64,000 bases of DNA from a virus, in the IMG/VR virus record IMGVR_UViG_3300043411_002794, positions 62,001 through 126,000 of that record. One strand, 5' to 3'. The notes beneath the pieces were generated by a model. The model saw nothing but the letters and a program-made list of their open reading frames with translations, had not been told where the DNA came from and did no database searches. The position numbers were made by a program, and so were the translations under genes. Of the stretch, positions 1 to 8,470 are shown piece after piece. The first letter of the stretch is position 1. Every line of letters starts with the position of its first letter.

Positions 1-1987
1 CCAGAACCTGCGACATCACAGGACAAACCGAATTGCCGATCTTGGCAACCTGATTCGCGGTCGAGCCCGTCAGTTTGTACCCAGCCGCCAACTCCGGCGT
101 GAACTGGGCGTTCAGCAGCTCTCGCGGCCGGAGCATCCGCATGCCGACGTCGCTGATCAGATACATCTGACCGTCAACCGTCAGAAGCGGCAGCTTGGCC
201 TTCTTGCCCAGATGCTTCTTGAGAAAGCGATGCACGCGGCGGAAGCCGTCAAACGTCGCCTTGTCGACCTGTTGCTGCAGCTCCTTGTAGACCTGCTTAT
301 GGTCAGTGAGATCGATCGCGGTCAGATCGGCGTTGACGAGCCCGTTGTGATCGACGGCCGTAACCGTCGAGAGAGGGTCCTCCGGATGCGATCCGACGAC
401 GCCGCCATAGAACTTGGTAATATGGGCAGCGGAGACGCCCATCGCATGTGCGGCCCCTGCGGGCCTCGCAGCACCTTCGCCGGACGTGATGACGGGCAGC
501 GGTGTCTCCGCGTCGGTGCCGACGCTGTCGCCCCGCATCTTGGTCACGTGGGCGGCGATCAGCCCAGTGTGCGGGATCTGCGTCTGGGCCGGGGCTGGTG
601 CGTCCGCCGGCTGACCGATGCTCTGCCCGTTGAACTGAGTGAGGCCTGCCGCGATCTCAGTAATCACCGGCGTAACGACGGCCTGCCGGTTGTCCGTCTT
701 GACGACGTTCAGCGGTTTATCGACCGGACGCGGCTTAGCGGCGTAGCCGCTGCCGCCAGTACCGACGATAAGCGGTACCGCCGTCGGCTGTACCACGGCT
801 GTGCCGCGGTGCTGCGTCAACGTATGCAGCGGCCGCGTGACCGGCCCGCCGCGCATATGGTCGGAGCCGTGCTGCGGCTTCACCAAGTAGGCGGGTGTCA
901 CGGCAAACCGATCCCGCGTCGGGATCGTGTGCAACGGTTCGTCGGCGGCCTGCAACTGCCCGCCCTCGCCGTAGAACTTGTTGATGACCGGAGCAACGAT
1001 CGCCTTGTCGTTGTTGCTGTGTACGACCGAAAGGGGCTGGTCGCACGGCTGCCCGCGAAAGGATCCGCCTTCACCGGACTTCTCACTAAAATGCCCGATC
1101 CGCACGATGAACGGCTTATTTGCCTCGATCACGTAACGGAGCAGCCCGTTGGCCATCCGCCACATGGTCTTGGGTGCCAGCGGTCGCTTGCACTCAATCC
1201 CGGTACGCTTGCGGAGCAACGCTGCTTGCCGCTTCGTGAGAAAGATGCTGGGGCACGGGATGTCCCAGTAGATGCACTCGGCAGCCGTCCGCCAGGGGTG
1301 CATGCCGTGCGGCGCGAGTCCGCTCTTGTCGGGTTTGCCGTGCGTCTGTTTCGGCCAGACGATCGGCTTCCCGTCCCGCCGAGCAATCACGAACAACCGC
1401 TTCCGCGCCGTCGGTACGCCGTAATCGGCCGCGTTGAGCACGCGGGACTCGACCACGTAGCCGAGATCTTCCAAGGCCCGCACCCACCGACGATAAATCT
1501 CGCCTTTACGGGAGTGGATCGGAATCATCTGCGGCTTGCCGTCTTTCTTGACGAGGCGACCGTTCTTCTTCAACAACGTCAACGGGCCCCAGTCTTGGAA
1601 CTCCATGACGTTTTCGAGCATGATCACGTCGGGCAGCACATCCTTCGCCCACTTGACCACGACCCAGGCGAGCATGCGAATCCGCTTCTCGACCGGCTTG
1701 GAGCCCTTGGCCCGCGAATGGTGCTTACAGTCAGGGCTAGCCCAGAACAGTTTCACCTTGCGGCCGAAGGTCGCATCACGGGGATCGACGTGCCAGACGT
1801 CCTCCGTGTAATGCCAAGTCTCCGGATGGTTCATGGCATGCATCTCGATCGCCGCGTAGTCGTGGTTGATCGCGATATGCGGGCTCATGCCCAGGGCCAG
1901 AGTAATCCCCAACGAAGCCCCGCCGCCGCCGGCAAAACTGTCGACGACGATCGGAGCGTTGTGGTTCAGCGTCAGTGTCGGGTTCAT
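1..1987 (-). CDS. DNA (cytosine-5) methyltransferase, 3' end off the window
   Basis: Transfers a methyl group from AdoMet to cytosine C5 in DNA, probably to mask phage DNA from host nucleases. Reading the minus strand from ATG 1987 gives about 662 uninterrupted residues. Motif I DSFAGGGGAS is at residues 16-25. The catalytic loop SPDCKHHS at 84-91 puts the nucleophile at Cys87; the Pro-Asp-Cys form replaces the usual Pro-Pro-Cys. Motif VI ENV is at 125-127, motif VIII is ARKRLFVIARR, and motif X (KIGNSV) lies near the left window edge, so only a few residues are missing. The central target-recognition part is unusually long. The start overlaps the stop of the preceding small gene (ATGA). No partner endonuclease is visible. 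Confidence 0.95.
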   Translation of the reverse strand, partial: MNPTLTLNHNAPIVVDSFAGGGGASLGITLALGMSPHIAINHDYAAIEMHAMNHPETWHYTEDVWHVDPRDATFGRKVKLFWASPDCKHHSRAKGSKPVEKRIRMLAWVVVKWAKDVLPDVIMLENVMEFQDWGPLTLLKKNGRLVKKDGKPQMIPIHSRKGEIYRRWVRALEDLGYVVESRVLNAADYGVPTARKRLFVIARRDGKPIVWPKQTHGKPDKSGLAPHGMHPWRTAAECIYWDIPCPSIFLTKRQAALLRKRTGIECKRPLAPKTMWRMANGLLRYVIEANKPFIVRIGHFSEKSGEGGSFRGQPCDQPLSVVHSNNDKAIVAPVINKFYGEGGQLQAADEPLHTIPTRDRFAVTPAYLVKPQHGSDHMRGGPVTRPLHTLTQHRGTAVVQPTAVPLIVGTGGSGYAAKPRPVDKPLNVVKTDNRQAVVTPVITEIAAGLTQFNGQSIGQPADAPAPAQTQIPHTGLIAAHVTKMRGDSVGTDAETPLPVITSGEGAARPAGAAHAMGVSAAHITKFYGGVVGSHPEDPLSTVTAVDHNGLVNADLTAIDLTDHKQVYKELQQQVDKATFDGFRRVHRFLKKHLGKKAKLPLLTVDGQMYLISDVGMRMLRPRELLNAQFTPELAAGYKLTGSTANQVAKIGNSVCPVMSQVL

Positions 1988-2142
1988 GCACCAAATTCCA
2001 GTAATGTGTGAACAGGTACTCGCTTGAACCGTACGCGACACCGCGAACAGATCGGGCGAACAGCGCTCCGCACTAACTCTAAAAAGCGACGCGGCCGCAG
2101 ACGCACGTCACGGCCGCAACATTTGCACGCCAGTGTACTCAT
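1984..2142 (-). CDS. 52-residue zinc-ribbon-like mini-protein
   Basis: A very short frame linked at both ends by ATGA overlaps, to the 165-residue gene upstream and to the cytosine methyltransferase downstream. It carries CKCCGRD near residue 6 and CSRC near residue 32, which fits a four-cysteine zinc ribbon in a very basic chain. It could bind nucleic acid or assist the methyltransferase, but that is inference. Double stop-start coupling and the cysteine spacing are the reasons to call it real. Confidence 0.7.
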   Translation of the reverse strand: MSTLACKCCGRDVRLRPRRFLELVRSAVRPICSRCRVRFKRVPVHTLLEFGA

Positions 2143-2636
2143 ACTTGTTCGCCCAGTTCTTGCAGCCGTGCAACAATTCGCACCCGTCGCCGATCTAGCC
2201 GGTTCAGCTCACAGCGCAATCGCTGGCATTCTTGCCGTCGCGTCTCACGACGACCGCCCGGCGTTAGTCGAAGATACGCTTTCACGGAAACGCTGGGCTC
2301 GCCCGGGTTAAGATACTCCGGCCGATCGTGCAGCAGCTCCAGCGCCCGTAAGTTGTAGTGGTACTGCCGCCAGATCGGTTCCGGCAGCGCTTCATATACG
2401 GCGATCAGCTTCTGCAGCGTGATAAATCCGCCGATATCCTGAAAAAGTTGTTCTTGTAAGTGGCGAACGGCCGCCGCTTCTTGTCCGTCAAACTGTGCCT
2501 GGATCCAGCGATGATCTCGCAGCGCAGTAATTGCGTCACGGATCCGGCGGCGATAAAGACGGCCGGTCATTCCGGCCATAGTTTCCATCCGTCGAAGCGC
2601 TGCTCGCGTACGCGGCAGCATCCCAGAAGGCGGCAT
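2139..2636 (-). CDS. Hypothetical protein (165 aa), helical and basic
   Basis: Not recognised. The product is Arg-rich with long predicted helices and no cysteines. A Shine-Dalgarno-like ACGGAG lies just before ATG 2636. Its stop overlaps the start of the 52-residue zinc-ribbon gene (ATGA), so it is translated in series with that gene and the cytosine methyltransferase. Confidence 0.7.
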   Translation of the reverse strand: MPPSGMLPRTRAALRRMETMAGMTGRLYRRRIRDAITALRDHRWIQAQFDGQEAAAVRHLQEQLFQDIGGFITLQKLIAVYEALPEPIWRQYHYNLRALELLHDRPEYLNPGEPSVSVKAYLRLTPGGRRETRRQECQRLRCELNRLDRRRVRIVARLQELGEQV

Positions 2637-2657
2637 GAAACTCCGTAGAGTTATGAT

Positions 2658-2912
2658 TTATTGATAGTCTTGCGCGAGCAGCGCAAACACGCCGGGGCGG
2701 TTTTCCGCCAGCCACGCTTTCGCGGGGCCTTCTTCGACGTTGCACTCGAAACCCTTACAGTCCTTCTTGGACGGGGCGTCATCATACGACGTGCGAACGG
2801 CTGTTACCGTGTGCCCACGGTGGTGCTGGTAACAGCGGCTTATCGGCGCCGTCTTCGATGAGTCGTTTGGTAAAGATTCCTTTAAGTCGAGCATACGCCG
2901 GAGCCCGGTCAC
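2658..2912 (-). CDS. Small ORF with uncertain start and frame
   Basis: The last ~45 codons of this frame (below about 2790) have strongly GC-rich third positions and encode a plausible soluble tail rich in Lys, Glu and Ala. However, its only ATG codons (2912, 2894) lie deep inside the 3' end of the DGxQR gene. An alternative 44-codon frame, 2651-2785, starts with a perfect ATGA overlap on that gene's stop but uses poor codons (AGA, AGG, CGA). Either the small gene starts upstream in overlap, or a frameshift fuses it to the preceding gene. Confidence 0.4.
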   Translation of the reverse strand: MTGLRRMLDLKESLPNDSSKTAPISRCYQHHRGHTVTAVRTSYDDAPSKKDCKGFECNVEEGPAKAWLAENRPGVFALLAQDYQ

Positions 2913-3726
2913 GATCGCCGAGTTTGCGACCCACCAACCAGTCGACGTAAGTGCTGCTGGCGGACAAGCTCATCAAGCACTTAGTGAATTGACTGTCCGT
3001 GATCTTCTGCGTCTTCGCCGAGTACTTGGTAAGCACGATACGGCGGTACAGCCACGCGCAAAGCGTCAGGTTAAGCGACGCCCACAAACGAAAATACTCC
3101 TGGTCGTTGCCCCAGGCCTTGAAACAACACTGCAAGAATCGCACGATCTGCTCGCCGTCTTCCTGCGTCATCTGTTTCGCAAGCGCAGCGCCACTGATAT
3201 TACGTGCACCCGGCACCAACGGCGCCGACGTCGACCAGCTGCGCACCAGCGCAGACATCGACAACAACGAGGAGGTACCCTCGCGGCGAATCTGCCCGTA
3301 GCCGACAAACGGGCAATGTTTCCGAATCGTCTGTAGTACCGGAGAACACGGCTCAAGCCCGCGCATGATGTCGTCGGGCTTCATGGAAACTAAGTGCGAG
3401 TTCAGTGCCACGAACTCTTCGGCCAACTCGGCCATCGAGCTACAGTAGCACGTACGCGCATCGACGTAGCCTTCCGACAATTCACTCAGCAGGAAGGCGT
3501 GGCGGCGTTGTCGCCCGTCAATCAGGTAGCGAGTACCGTCGACGACGCCGAACGTAATGATTCCCGGCAAAACGCCGCCGTCGGTCTGCAGCCGTTCAAC
3601 CAAAGCGAGAACAGCTGCGTTGACGGTATCTTCTCGCTGAAAATCCGGCAGCCGCCAGTCTTGCGCTTGTTTACGCGTAAAGTGCAGTGTATCGACAGAT
3701 GTCTTCGTAACACGGTTCTTACTCAT
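2782..3726 (-). CDS. ParB/DUF262-like protein with DGRQRR motif
   Basis: The N-terminal ~100 residues carry LPDFQR (27-31) and YLIDGRQRRHAF (67-78). This matches the DGxQR core of ParB/sulfiredoxin-fold and DUF262-type domains, which bind or hydrolyse nucleotides or cut DNA. The C-terminal two thirds are helical and not recognised. It starts with a TAATG overlap on the nicotinamide phosphoribosyltransferase stop, so it is in the same operon. A role in DNA modification or defence is possible. The DndB family of phosphorothioation systems also uses a DGQHR signature, but the resemblance is only to the motif. Confidence 0.65.
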   Translation of the reverse strand: MSKNRVTKTSVDTLHFTRKQAQDWRLPDFQREDTVNAAVLALVERLQTDGGVLPGIITFGVVDGTRYLIDGRQRRHAFLLSELSEGYVDARTCYCSSMAELAEEFVALNSHLVSMKPDDIMRGLEPCSPVLQTIRKHCPFVGYGQIRREGTSSLLSMSALVRSWSTSAPLVPGARNISGAALAKQMTQEDGEQIVRFLQCCFKAWGNDQEYFRLWASLNLTLCAWLYRRIVLTKYSAKTQKITDSQFTKCLMSLSASSTYVDWLVGRKLGDRDRAPAYARLKGIFTKRLIEDGADKPLLPAPPWAHGNSRSHVV

Positions 3727-5198
3727 TAGCGGTCAAAACTCCGTACCCGCTGCCGAATGTCGAGCAGCGTGTTGTTATAGGTAATCACGCCGTCTTCAAA
3801 GACGGTGTTCAAGTAGCTGGCGTCGAAGGCATCCCGCATCGTCACCTTGTCGCAGGTGATGAAGTTGCCGCCGGCGTCGCGGTAGAGTCGCATGAAGCCC
3901 TTGAGCGATTTCTTATTGGGATCCGTGATCGGATCCTTTTCAATCTCGCGGACTTCGTCGTTGACGCGGACAACGGTCGCCTTGATGGCGTAACCGCTCG
4001 TGTCCCGGGTATGGTTGCGGAGGATCCCGCCGACGCCGATCACGAGGTTCTCGGGCGAGTAGCCCATCTCGCGAAGGTTGGCCAGCACGCGTTCGTAGCG
4101 GGCCAAGAACATGCCGTCGCCGTAGATCAGGCGTACGTGCGGATCGAGGACCTTGTAACCCTGCTTGTTGACCGTATGGCCGAAGGTCTTGTCGAGCAGT
4201 TGGATGCAGCCCAGTCGCTCCGGGCTATCGATTTCTGCGGCCGGGTCGCCACAGATGATCAGCTCTGGATCGCCCGAGTCCGGCCGGAAGACGACCTGCC
4301 CGTCACGGGCCATGATCTGATCTTTGAGCCGCGGCGCGAAGTCCGTCAGCACGTTGTAGATGCTGTACGTGTCGCTGACGATCGAGACGTGGCCGGACGG
4401 GTATTCTTCGAGCATGTGCACGAAAGCGTCGAACTCGGCCGTACGGCCGTAGCTGCACATGACCGAGTGCTCGCTGGCCGGGACCGACATCATGACCGGC
4501 TCCACCGCGTCCACGGCGTCGTAAAACGCGTCGGCGTACGGGGCGGCCGGAACCGTGTCCGAGCCGAAGAAATTGGTCAAGTGCGCAACGCCGGAGATCC
4601 CGGCACTCTCTTCCGTATCGGCGCCGCGGTAGCCGAAGTCGTGGACCGAGAAGCCCATCCACGGCCGCACTTCTTCGTCGACGCATTCCCGCCAGTTCTT
4701 GAGGACGACTTGGCGGTAGGTGTTGCTGCAGGTGGCCACGGTGTTCGTGTACCAGATCTTGAGCAGCAACGACTCGAAGAAGCCGACGACCCAGTAGAAC
4801 TCCGGCAGCGTGTTGGAGATCGTCATCAACACGTTACGGGCCGGAAGGATCGTCCCTTCCGGCACAGCCATGATCTTGAGCGGGATCCGGCCGTGGTTAA
4901 TGAGCCTCGCAATCTTGTCTTTAATCTTGTCCGGGCACGGCTGCCGCAGGATCTGCTCGTAGTACTTGAAGAACTCGACGGCCATCCACGGCTCGAGCTT
5001 CATCGTCAGGTACCGGCGGAGGTAGTACTGCAGCCCGAAGAAAACCGTCCGCGGAAAGGTCTTGGTGCTCCGAGCCATCAAGTGCGAGTACACGAAATCG
5101 CAGCCCGGGGCGTACTGAGACATATGCCCCAGTTTGTAGACGTCCGTGAGTAGCAGCGGGTTCGTGCGAAGCGTGACGTGCTGAGGGATACCGTTCAA
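3726..5198 (-). CDS. nadV: Nicotinamide phosphoribosyltransferase-like enzyme (NadV or Namat)
   Basis: 490 residues, the usual length for NAMPT/NadV, which joins nicotinamide to PRPP to make NMN. The N-terminal signature NPLLLTDVYKLGH is at 13-25 and FGLQYYLRRYL follows near 54. Residues matching the human NAMPT active site are present: Asp214, catalytic His244 in SEHS, Asp276, Arg305 and Asp307 in RPDSGD. The start is TTG 5198, supported by TAGGAG eight bases upstream that overlaps the PRPP-synthetase stop. The pairing with a PRPP-synthetase-like gene, and the absence of an NMN adenylyltransferase in the window, also fits Namat of NARP1, which joins nicotinamide to ADP-ribose-pyrophosphate to give NAD+ directly. 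Confidence 0.93.
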   Translation of the reverse strand: MNGIPQHVTLRTNPLLLTDVYKLGHMSQYAPGCDFVYSHLMARSTKTFPRTVFFGLQYYLRRYLTMKLEPWMAVEFFKYYEQILRQPCPDKIKDKIARLINHGRIPLKIMAVPEGTILPARNVLMTISNTLPEFYWVVGFFESLLLKIWYTNTVATCSNTYRQVVLKNWRECVDEEVRPWMGFSVHDFGYRGADTEESAGISGVAHLTNFFGSDTVPAAPYADAFYDAVDAVEPVMMSVPASEHSVMCSYGRTAEFDAFVHMLEEYPSGHVSIVSDTYSIYNVLTDFAPRLKDQIMARDGQVVFRPDSGDPELIICGDPAAEIDSPERLGCIQLLDKTFGHTVNKQGYKVLDPHVRLIYGDGMFLARYERVLANLREMGYSPENLVIGVGGILRNHTRDTSGYAIKATVVRVNDEVREIEKDPITDPNKKSLKGFMRLYRDAGGNFITCDKVTMRDAFDASYLNTVFEDGVITYNNTLLDIRQRVRSFDR

Positions 5199-5207
5199 GC
5201 GAAGCTC

Positions 5208-6080
5208 CTAGAAAACGTCGAAAGGAAGACGATACACATGCGGCGGCGAAGTGTGTTCCTCCCGCCAGAAAGAGTTTGTTGTAGCAATCGTGGCGTAGTG
5301 GGCTTTCAGCGAATCGAGCCCCTTGGAAAAGATCCCGTGCGAAACAAATAAATGCTTCGCTACGGCACCGCCAGCGGTAAGTGCGCGCGCCAGCAGCTCG
5401 AACGTCGCGCCGCCGTCACAAATATCATCGACCACCAGACAACGACAGCCGCGAACATTGCCGCTAAGTTCGTAACTGGTGATGTATCCGGTGTTGAGAT
5501 CGCGCACCTTGTTGCCGATGACGACGCGATGCGACAGATTCAGTTTCGCCATCTTTTTAGCGGCACCGGCATCCGGCGCCACGATCACGAGCTCGGTTTC
5601 ACCGGATCCGAGTAACGTCGCCTGTTGCTTCACGTGCGATTCGTTCGTGATGATCAGCGACTTGATTTCAAGTGCGTCCGTCATCGCTGCGACCACGTCC
5701 GAGTGCGGGTCGAAGAAGGCGACTTTTTCAAACTCAGCCAGCTTCAATTGTTTCAAAAACACTTTAAGGCTGAACGATTCGCCGGGCACCATCACGCGAT
5801 CTTGTCGTGCATACGGCACGTACGGAATGAACCCGTACACGCGCCAATCGCGACGACGGCACGCATCGGCCAGCAGTAACATCCGCTGAATATCACCGCT
5901 GCTGCGAAGCCGTGCGACAATAGTTACAGGCGTGTCTCTCGGCCAGCCTTCAAATCTACGCAACTTGACGTGCTCTTCGCCGCCGTGGAACGTAAACGCC
6001 TCGAATCGCGGGGAGGCGTCACGACGGGTTTCGTTGTCGCCGAGGGCGGGCGTCGGACAATCCAGATCCAAAAAGATCAT
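5208..6080 (-). CDS. prs: Ribose-phosphate pyrophosphokinase-like enzyme (Prs or Adps)
   Basis: 290 residues from ATG 6080, which overlaps the previous stop (ATGA). The PRPP-synthetase signatures are visible: PYARQDR at 89-95, DPHS at 124-127, VAPDAGAAKK at 167-176, and a PRTase-type loop VVDDICDGGATF at 216-227. Classical enzymes have DTGGT where this one has CDGGAT, so the sugar-phosphate pocket may differ. It either makes PRPP for the next gene or, as in phage NARP1 operons, pyrophosphorylates ADP-ribose. It ends nine bases before the TTG start of the nicotinamide phosphoribosyltransferase gene. Confidence 0.92.
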   Translation of the reverse strand: MIFLDLDCPTPALGDNETRRDASPRFEAFTFHGGEEHVKLRRFEGWPRDTPVTIVARLRSSGDIQRMLLLADACRRRDWRVYGFIPYVPYARQDRVMVPGESFSLKVFLKQLKLAEFEKVAFFDPHSDVVAAMTDALEIKSLIITNESHVKQQATLLGSGETELVIVAPDAGAAKKMAKLNLSHRVVIGNKVRDLNTGYITSYELSGNVRGCRCLVVDDICDGGATFELLARALTAGGAVAKHLFVSHGIFSKGLDSLKAHYATIATTNSFWREEHTSPPHVYRLPFDVF

Positions 6081-6715
6081 CGATAATGCCTTGCAGGAGA
6101 TACGATATAAGGACAAATTTCACGCGGCTCGATCCAGCTTTCGTCTAACACGGCGTTCGGATTTCCCGCCGCCTGTATTTGTTTCAATTCAGCCTGTGCC
6201 GCTTTTCTACGTGCAGCGATCTGCTCGTAGCGATGATTAAGGTCGCGCGCCATTTCGTCGGCACGATTCGCCAGCGACTCATGAAAGTCCGCGGCCGAGT
6301 CAATACCATGCAGCAGCCGTTCGCGGACAACTTGCGGTACGCCTAGCGACAAAATGTTTTCACGAAGCAGTGTAGTCTGATCCTTAAACCAGACGCGGCC
6401 GCCGACGGACAACGGATCATCGAAGATTCGCTCGGGAACAATGTGTCCCGGCAAAACCATCCCGTCCCAGCCGCAATTACGAATGTAGTGCAGCGTCTCG
6501 GTGCGCGTTTCTTGCAGGATGAACTGGAACACGGCAATACGGGCCTCGTAAGCCGTTGGCGCCGAAGTGTGATACGCGGACATATCGCCGGAACCGGCGT
6601 CGTACAAAGCGCAGACAACGGTAAACGGCTTGAGCGGAGTATTGCCGTAACGAGGAAACAGCGGATCGGGGTCGCCGTCCGTTTGAAGATCAATCGAGCG
6701 TCTTGCCGTGCTCAT
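6077..6715 (-). CDS. Hypothetical protein (212 aa) with C-terminal coiled coil
   Basis: Not recognised. ATG 6715 is chosen because it overlaps the upstream stop (ATGA); its own stop overlaps prs. An N-terminal mixed region is followed by a charged heptad-like helix (about residues 140-185). It is the gene immediately before the NAD+ pair and is probably co-translated with it. Confidence 0.75.
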   Translation of the reverse strand: MSTARRSIDLQTDGDPDPLFPRYGNTPLKPFTVVCALYDAGSGDMSAYHTSAPTAYEARIAVFQFILQETRTETLHYIRNCGWDGMVLPGHIVPERIFDDPLSVGGRVWFKDQTTLLRENILSLGVPQVVRERLLHGIDSAADFHESLANRADEMARDLNHRYEQIAARRKAAQAELKQIQAAGNPNAVLDESWIEPREICPYIVSPARHYR

Positions 6716-7005
6716 GGTTCCAGGTTCACTAGCCAAATCGTGCCGTAGTCTTGTCCGACCTGCGATCGCCATTGATCGCGGATCAGTGCTTCGATGTGCT
6801 CCGGAAGCGAGTTACTGAGTTCGCCGTGATCGTAGACCAGGAAGACGTCAGAGAACTCGTGGGGTTCGCCGCCGCGATGCCAGGTCGCCGCAAAGCAGCG
6901 CGCCCGGTGGTGCCAGGACTGGTTGAGCCAGGCCTTAAACTCAGCGTCCGCAAAGATATGCGGGCATTCCCATCGCAGCGTCGGAATCGTCTCCACGGGC
7001 GTCAC
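6712..7005 (-). CDS. Hypothetical protein (97 aa), GTG start
   Basis: Not recognised. GTG 7005 overlaps the stop of the upstream 102-residue gene (GTGA). The frame stays open for about 500 bases upstream because it coincides with the frame of the gene at 7503, but the stretch in between reads as low-complexity shadow. The product is acidic and Trp-rich (for example TLRWECPHIF, LNQSWHHRARCF). Confidence 0.65.
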   Translation of the reverse strand: MTPVETIPTLRWECPHIFADAEFKAWLNQSWHHRARCFAATWHRGGEPHEFSDVFLVYDHGELSNSLPEHIEALIRDQWRSQVGQDYGTIWLVNLEP

Positions 7006-7310
7006 AGTCGTGCCCCGGAGACGTAAATGGTGTTCTCGGGTCCGGCGATTCCCGGTGTCCCGTGCGGGCCGCCCAGGTTCAACACCCAGATCTGCTGATT
7101 CTGATTCCAGATTGTCGCCCGGCCCGTCAGCAACTGGCCGTGCGGCGTCTCGATCCCCACCTGGGAGCCGATCTTGATCTGGTTGAACAGAACTTCCCGT
7201 TGAAACAGACCCGGCAGCCGGGTCCTGCTGTAGCCGTTCTTCTGCAGCCACATGTCGAGGCGGGAGCCTTTCGTTGCGGTATTCACGCCAGTTCCAGTGA
7301 TAAATTTCAT
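7002..7310 (-). CDS. Hypothetical protein (102 aa), beta-rich
   Basis: Not recognised. The segment from about residue 40 (IKIGSQVGIETPHG) onward looks like a small beta barrel, with repeated Gly and alternating hydrophobics. ATG 7310 has no good ribosome site. An internal ATG at 7253 is an alternative, and translation could also arrive by frameshift from the gene that starts at 7503. Its stop is coupled to the next gene by GTGA. Confidence 0.6.
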   Translation of the reverse strand: MKFITGTGVNTATKGSRLDMWLQKNGYSRTRLPGLFQREVLFNQIKIGSQVGIETPHGQLLTGRATIWNQNQQIWVLNLGGPHGTPGIAGPENTIYVSGARL

Positions 7311-7503
7311 TTGTGTTGAGCGCGAGATCGATCATCGCACCGCTCGCCGGCGAGTAATTGAGCAGCTCAATCACACCGTTTCCGCTTTGCGACATGTGTC
7401 GCAGCATTTCCTGCAGGCGAGCAGTCGCCTCTTGCGTCGCATCCGCTTCTAGCCGAATGCTCAGCTGCAGCGGGTGCGTCGTTATGAGCTCGTAGGTGGG
7501 CAT
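7250..7503 (-). CDS. Hypothetical protein, 3' end not defined (about 85 aa)
   Basis: ATG 7503 overlaps the end of the 118-residue gene. The first ~80 codons encode a plausible alpha/beta domain (MPTYELITTHPLQLSIRLEA). No stop appears in frame until 6712, yet the downstream 250 codons overlap two better candidate genes and are Arg/Pro/Gly-rich shadow sequence. The end given is an estimate. A +1 shift near 7255 would join it to the 102-residue frame. Confidence 0.45.
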
Positions 7504-7838
7504 GCGTCGCCTGCCTCCGCCGGCGCCTCGGGCGGCAGCATGTAGCTGAGCTCCAGCCGCAGACTCATTTTGTCGGGCGAGTTGCCGGGGACGACCTCCG
7601 GCCGCGAGCAGGGAACGAACGCCCGATCCGGAACATGTTCCGGCACGGCGATCCCCATGCCCCGCAGGTCGGCGGCTTTGATGAGATAGGGTCGCTCGGC
7701 GCAGGCTTCCTTGACGGCTTCCCGGAGAATTTCCGAGATATCCATCTGCAGCTTGAGCGCGACCACTTTGGTGAATCGGTAACCGACGTACTTCCGCATC
7801 AAAGCGGAAATACGATCCACGAACGGACGGACTTCCAT
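7482..7838 (-). CDS. Hypothetical protein (118 aa)
   Basis: Not recognised. A helical N-terminus (about residues 1-45) is followed by a Pro-rich, beta-type C-terminus. It starts at the stop of the 59-residue gene and overlaps the next start by 22 bases. Confidence 0.65.
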   Translation of the reverse strand: MEVRPFVDRISALMRKYVGYRFTKVVALKLQMDISEILREAVKEACAERPYLIKAADLRGMGIAVPEHVPDRAFVPCSRPEVVPGNSPDKMSLRLELSYMLPPEAPAEAGDACPPTSS

Positions 7839-8017
7839 TAGAGATACTTGTCGATCATTTTTTGAGCGGCCGTTCGCTGCTTCTCCGACAGCGGTCCGGT
7901 TTGTTTATGGAGCAGGCTCTCCAAAAAGTCAGCCTCCCAGGCCGACACGTCGATGCCTTCGTCATCGTCAATTTCGCGAAGCTTCTCGCGGATTTCTGCG
8001 TCCTCGTCCCGCGTCAT
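7838..8017 (-). CDS. Small acidic hypothetical protein (59 aa)
   Basis: ATG 8017 is chosen because a perfect AAGGAGG lies at 8023-8029, five bases upstream. A longer version from ATG 8053, coupled by ATGA to the HNH gene stop, is possible. The product is highly acidic and helical, and is not recognised. Confidence 0.6.
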   Translation of the reverse strand: MTRDEDAEIREKLREIDDDEGIDVSAWEADFLESLLHKQTGPLSEKQRTAAQKMIDKYL

Positions 8018-8049
8018 GTCGCCCTCCTTGGCGCCAGGCCGATGCGTCA

Positions 8050-8466
8050 TCATCCCTCCGTCAGAAAGTACTCCCATTCAGCTTCCGAGTCGACTACGTC
8101 GTCCCAGCCGGCCGGATAGGTGCGGCGATTGCGGGCCGTCAAAGCCCGATGTTTCGCCGCGGTCATGGCTCGTAAGTTCTTATAACGATTGTTTCTTCGG
8201 TCGCCGTCCCGGTGGTGGATATCGTAGCCATCCGGGACCAGTTTGCGACGCACGGACATCCAGACGATGCGGTGAACCGCCACCGCCCGCCGCGCGCCGT
8301 CGAGGTAAATACGCACAAACAGGTACCGATCGGTTGAATCGGGCCGCTGGATCATCAACCTGCCGTCTTTGAAGATCTCGAGTTTCTTCAAATCAACGGT
8401 GATCCGCCCGGCCCGAATGGCCTGCAGTACACGTGCGTACGTGAGCGACTTATATTTTCTCGGCAT
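8050..8466 (-). CDS. HNH endonuclease (138 aa)
   Basis: A free-standing HNH nuclease of the type often found as a mobile, homing-like insert in phages. The metal-binding core is HRIVWM followed by DIHHRDGDRRNNRYKNL (about residues 80-110), with the His-His-Asn residues in place. The N-terminal part (LTYARVLQAIRAG) may be a DNA-recognition helix. ATG 8466 is supported by CGGAG upstream, but that site is part of a perfect inverted repeat that could hide it. Confidence 0.88.
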   Translation of the reverse strand: MPRKYKSLTYARVLQAIRAGRITVDLKKLEIFKDGRLMIQRPDSTDRYLFVRIYLDGARRAVAVHRIVWMSVRRKLVPDGYDIHHRDGDRRNNRYKNLRAMTAAKHRALTARNRRTYPAGWDDVVDSEAEWEYFLTEG

Positions 8467-8470
8467 TGCC

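Noticed and set aside
212-2011. 599-codon rightward open frame
   Set aside because: It is the shadow of the cytosine methyltransferase, whose motifs and start lie on the minus strand.
4011-5153. 380-codon rightward open frame
   Set aside because: Antisense to the NAMPT-like gene, with no protein-like motifs.
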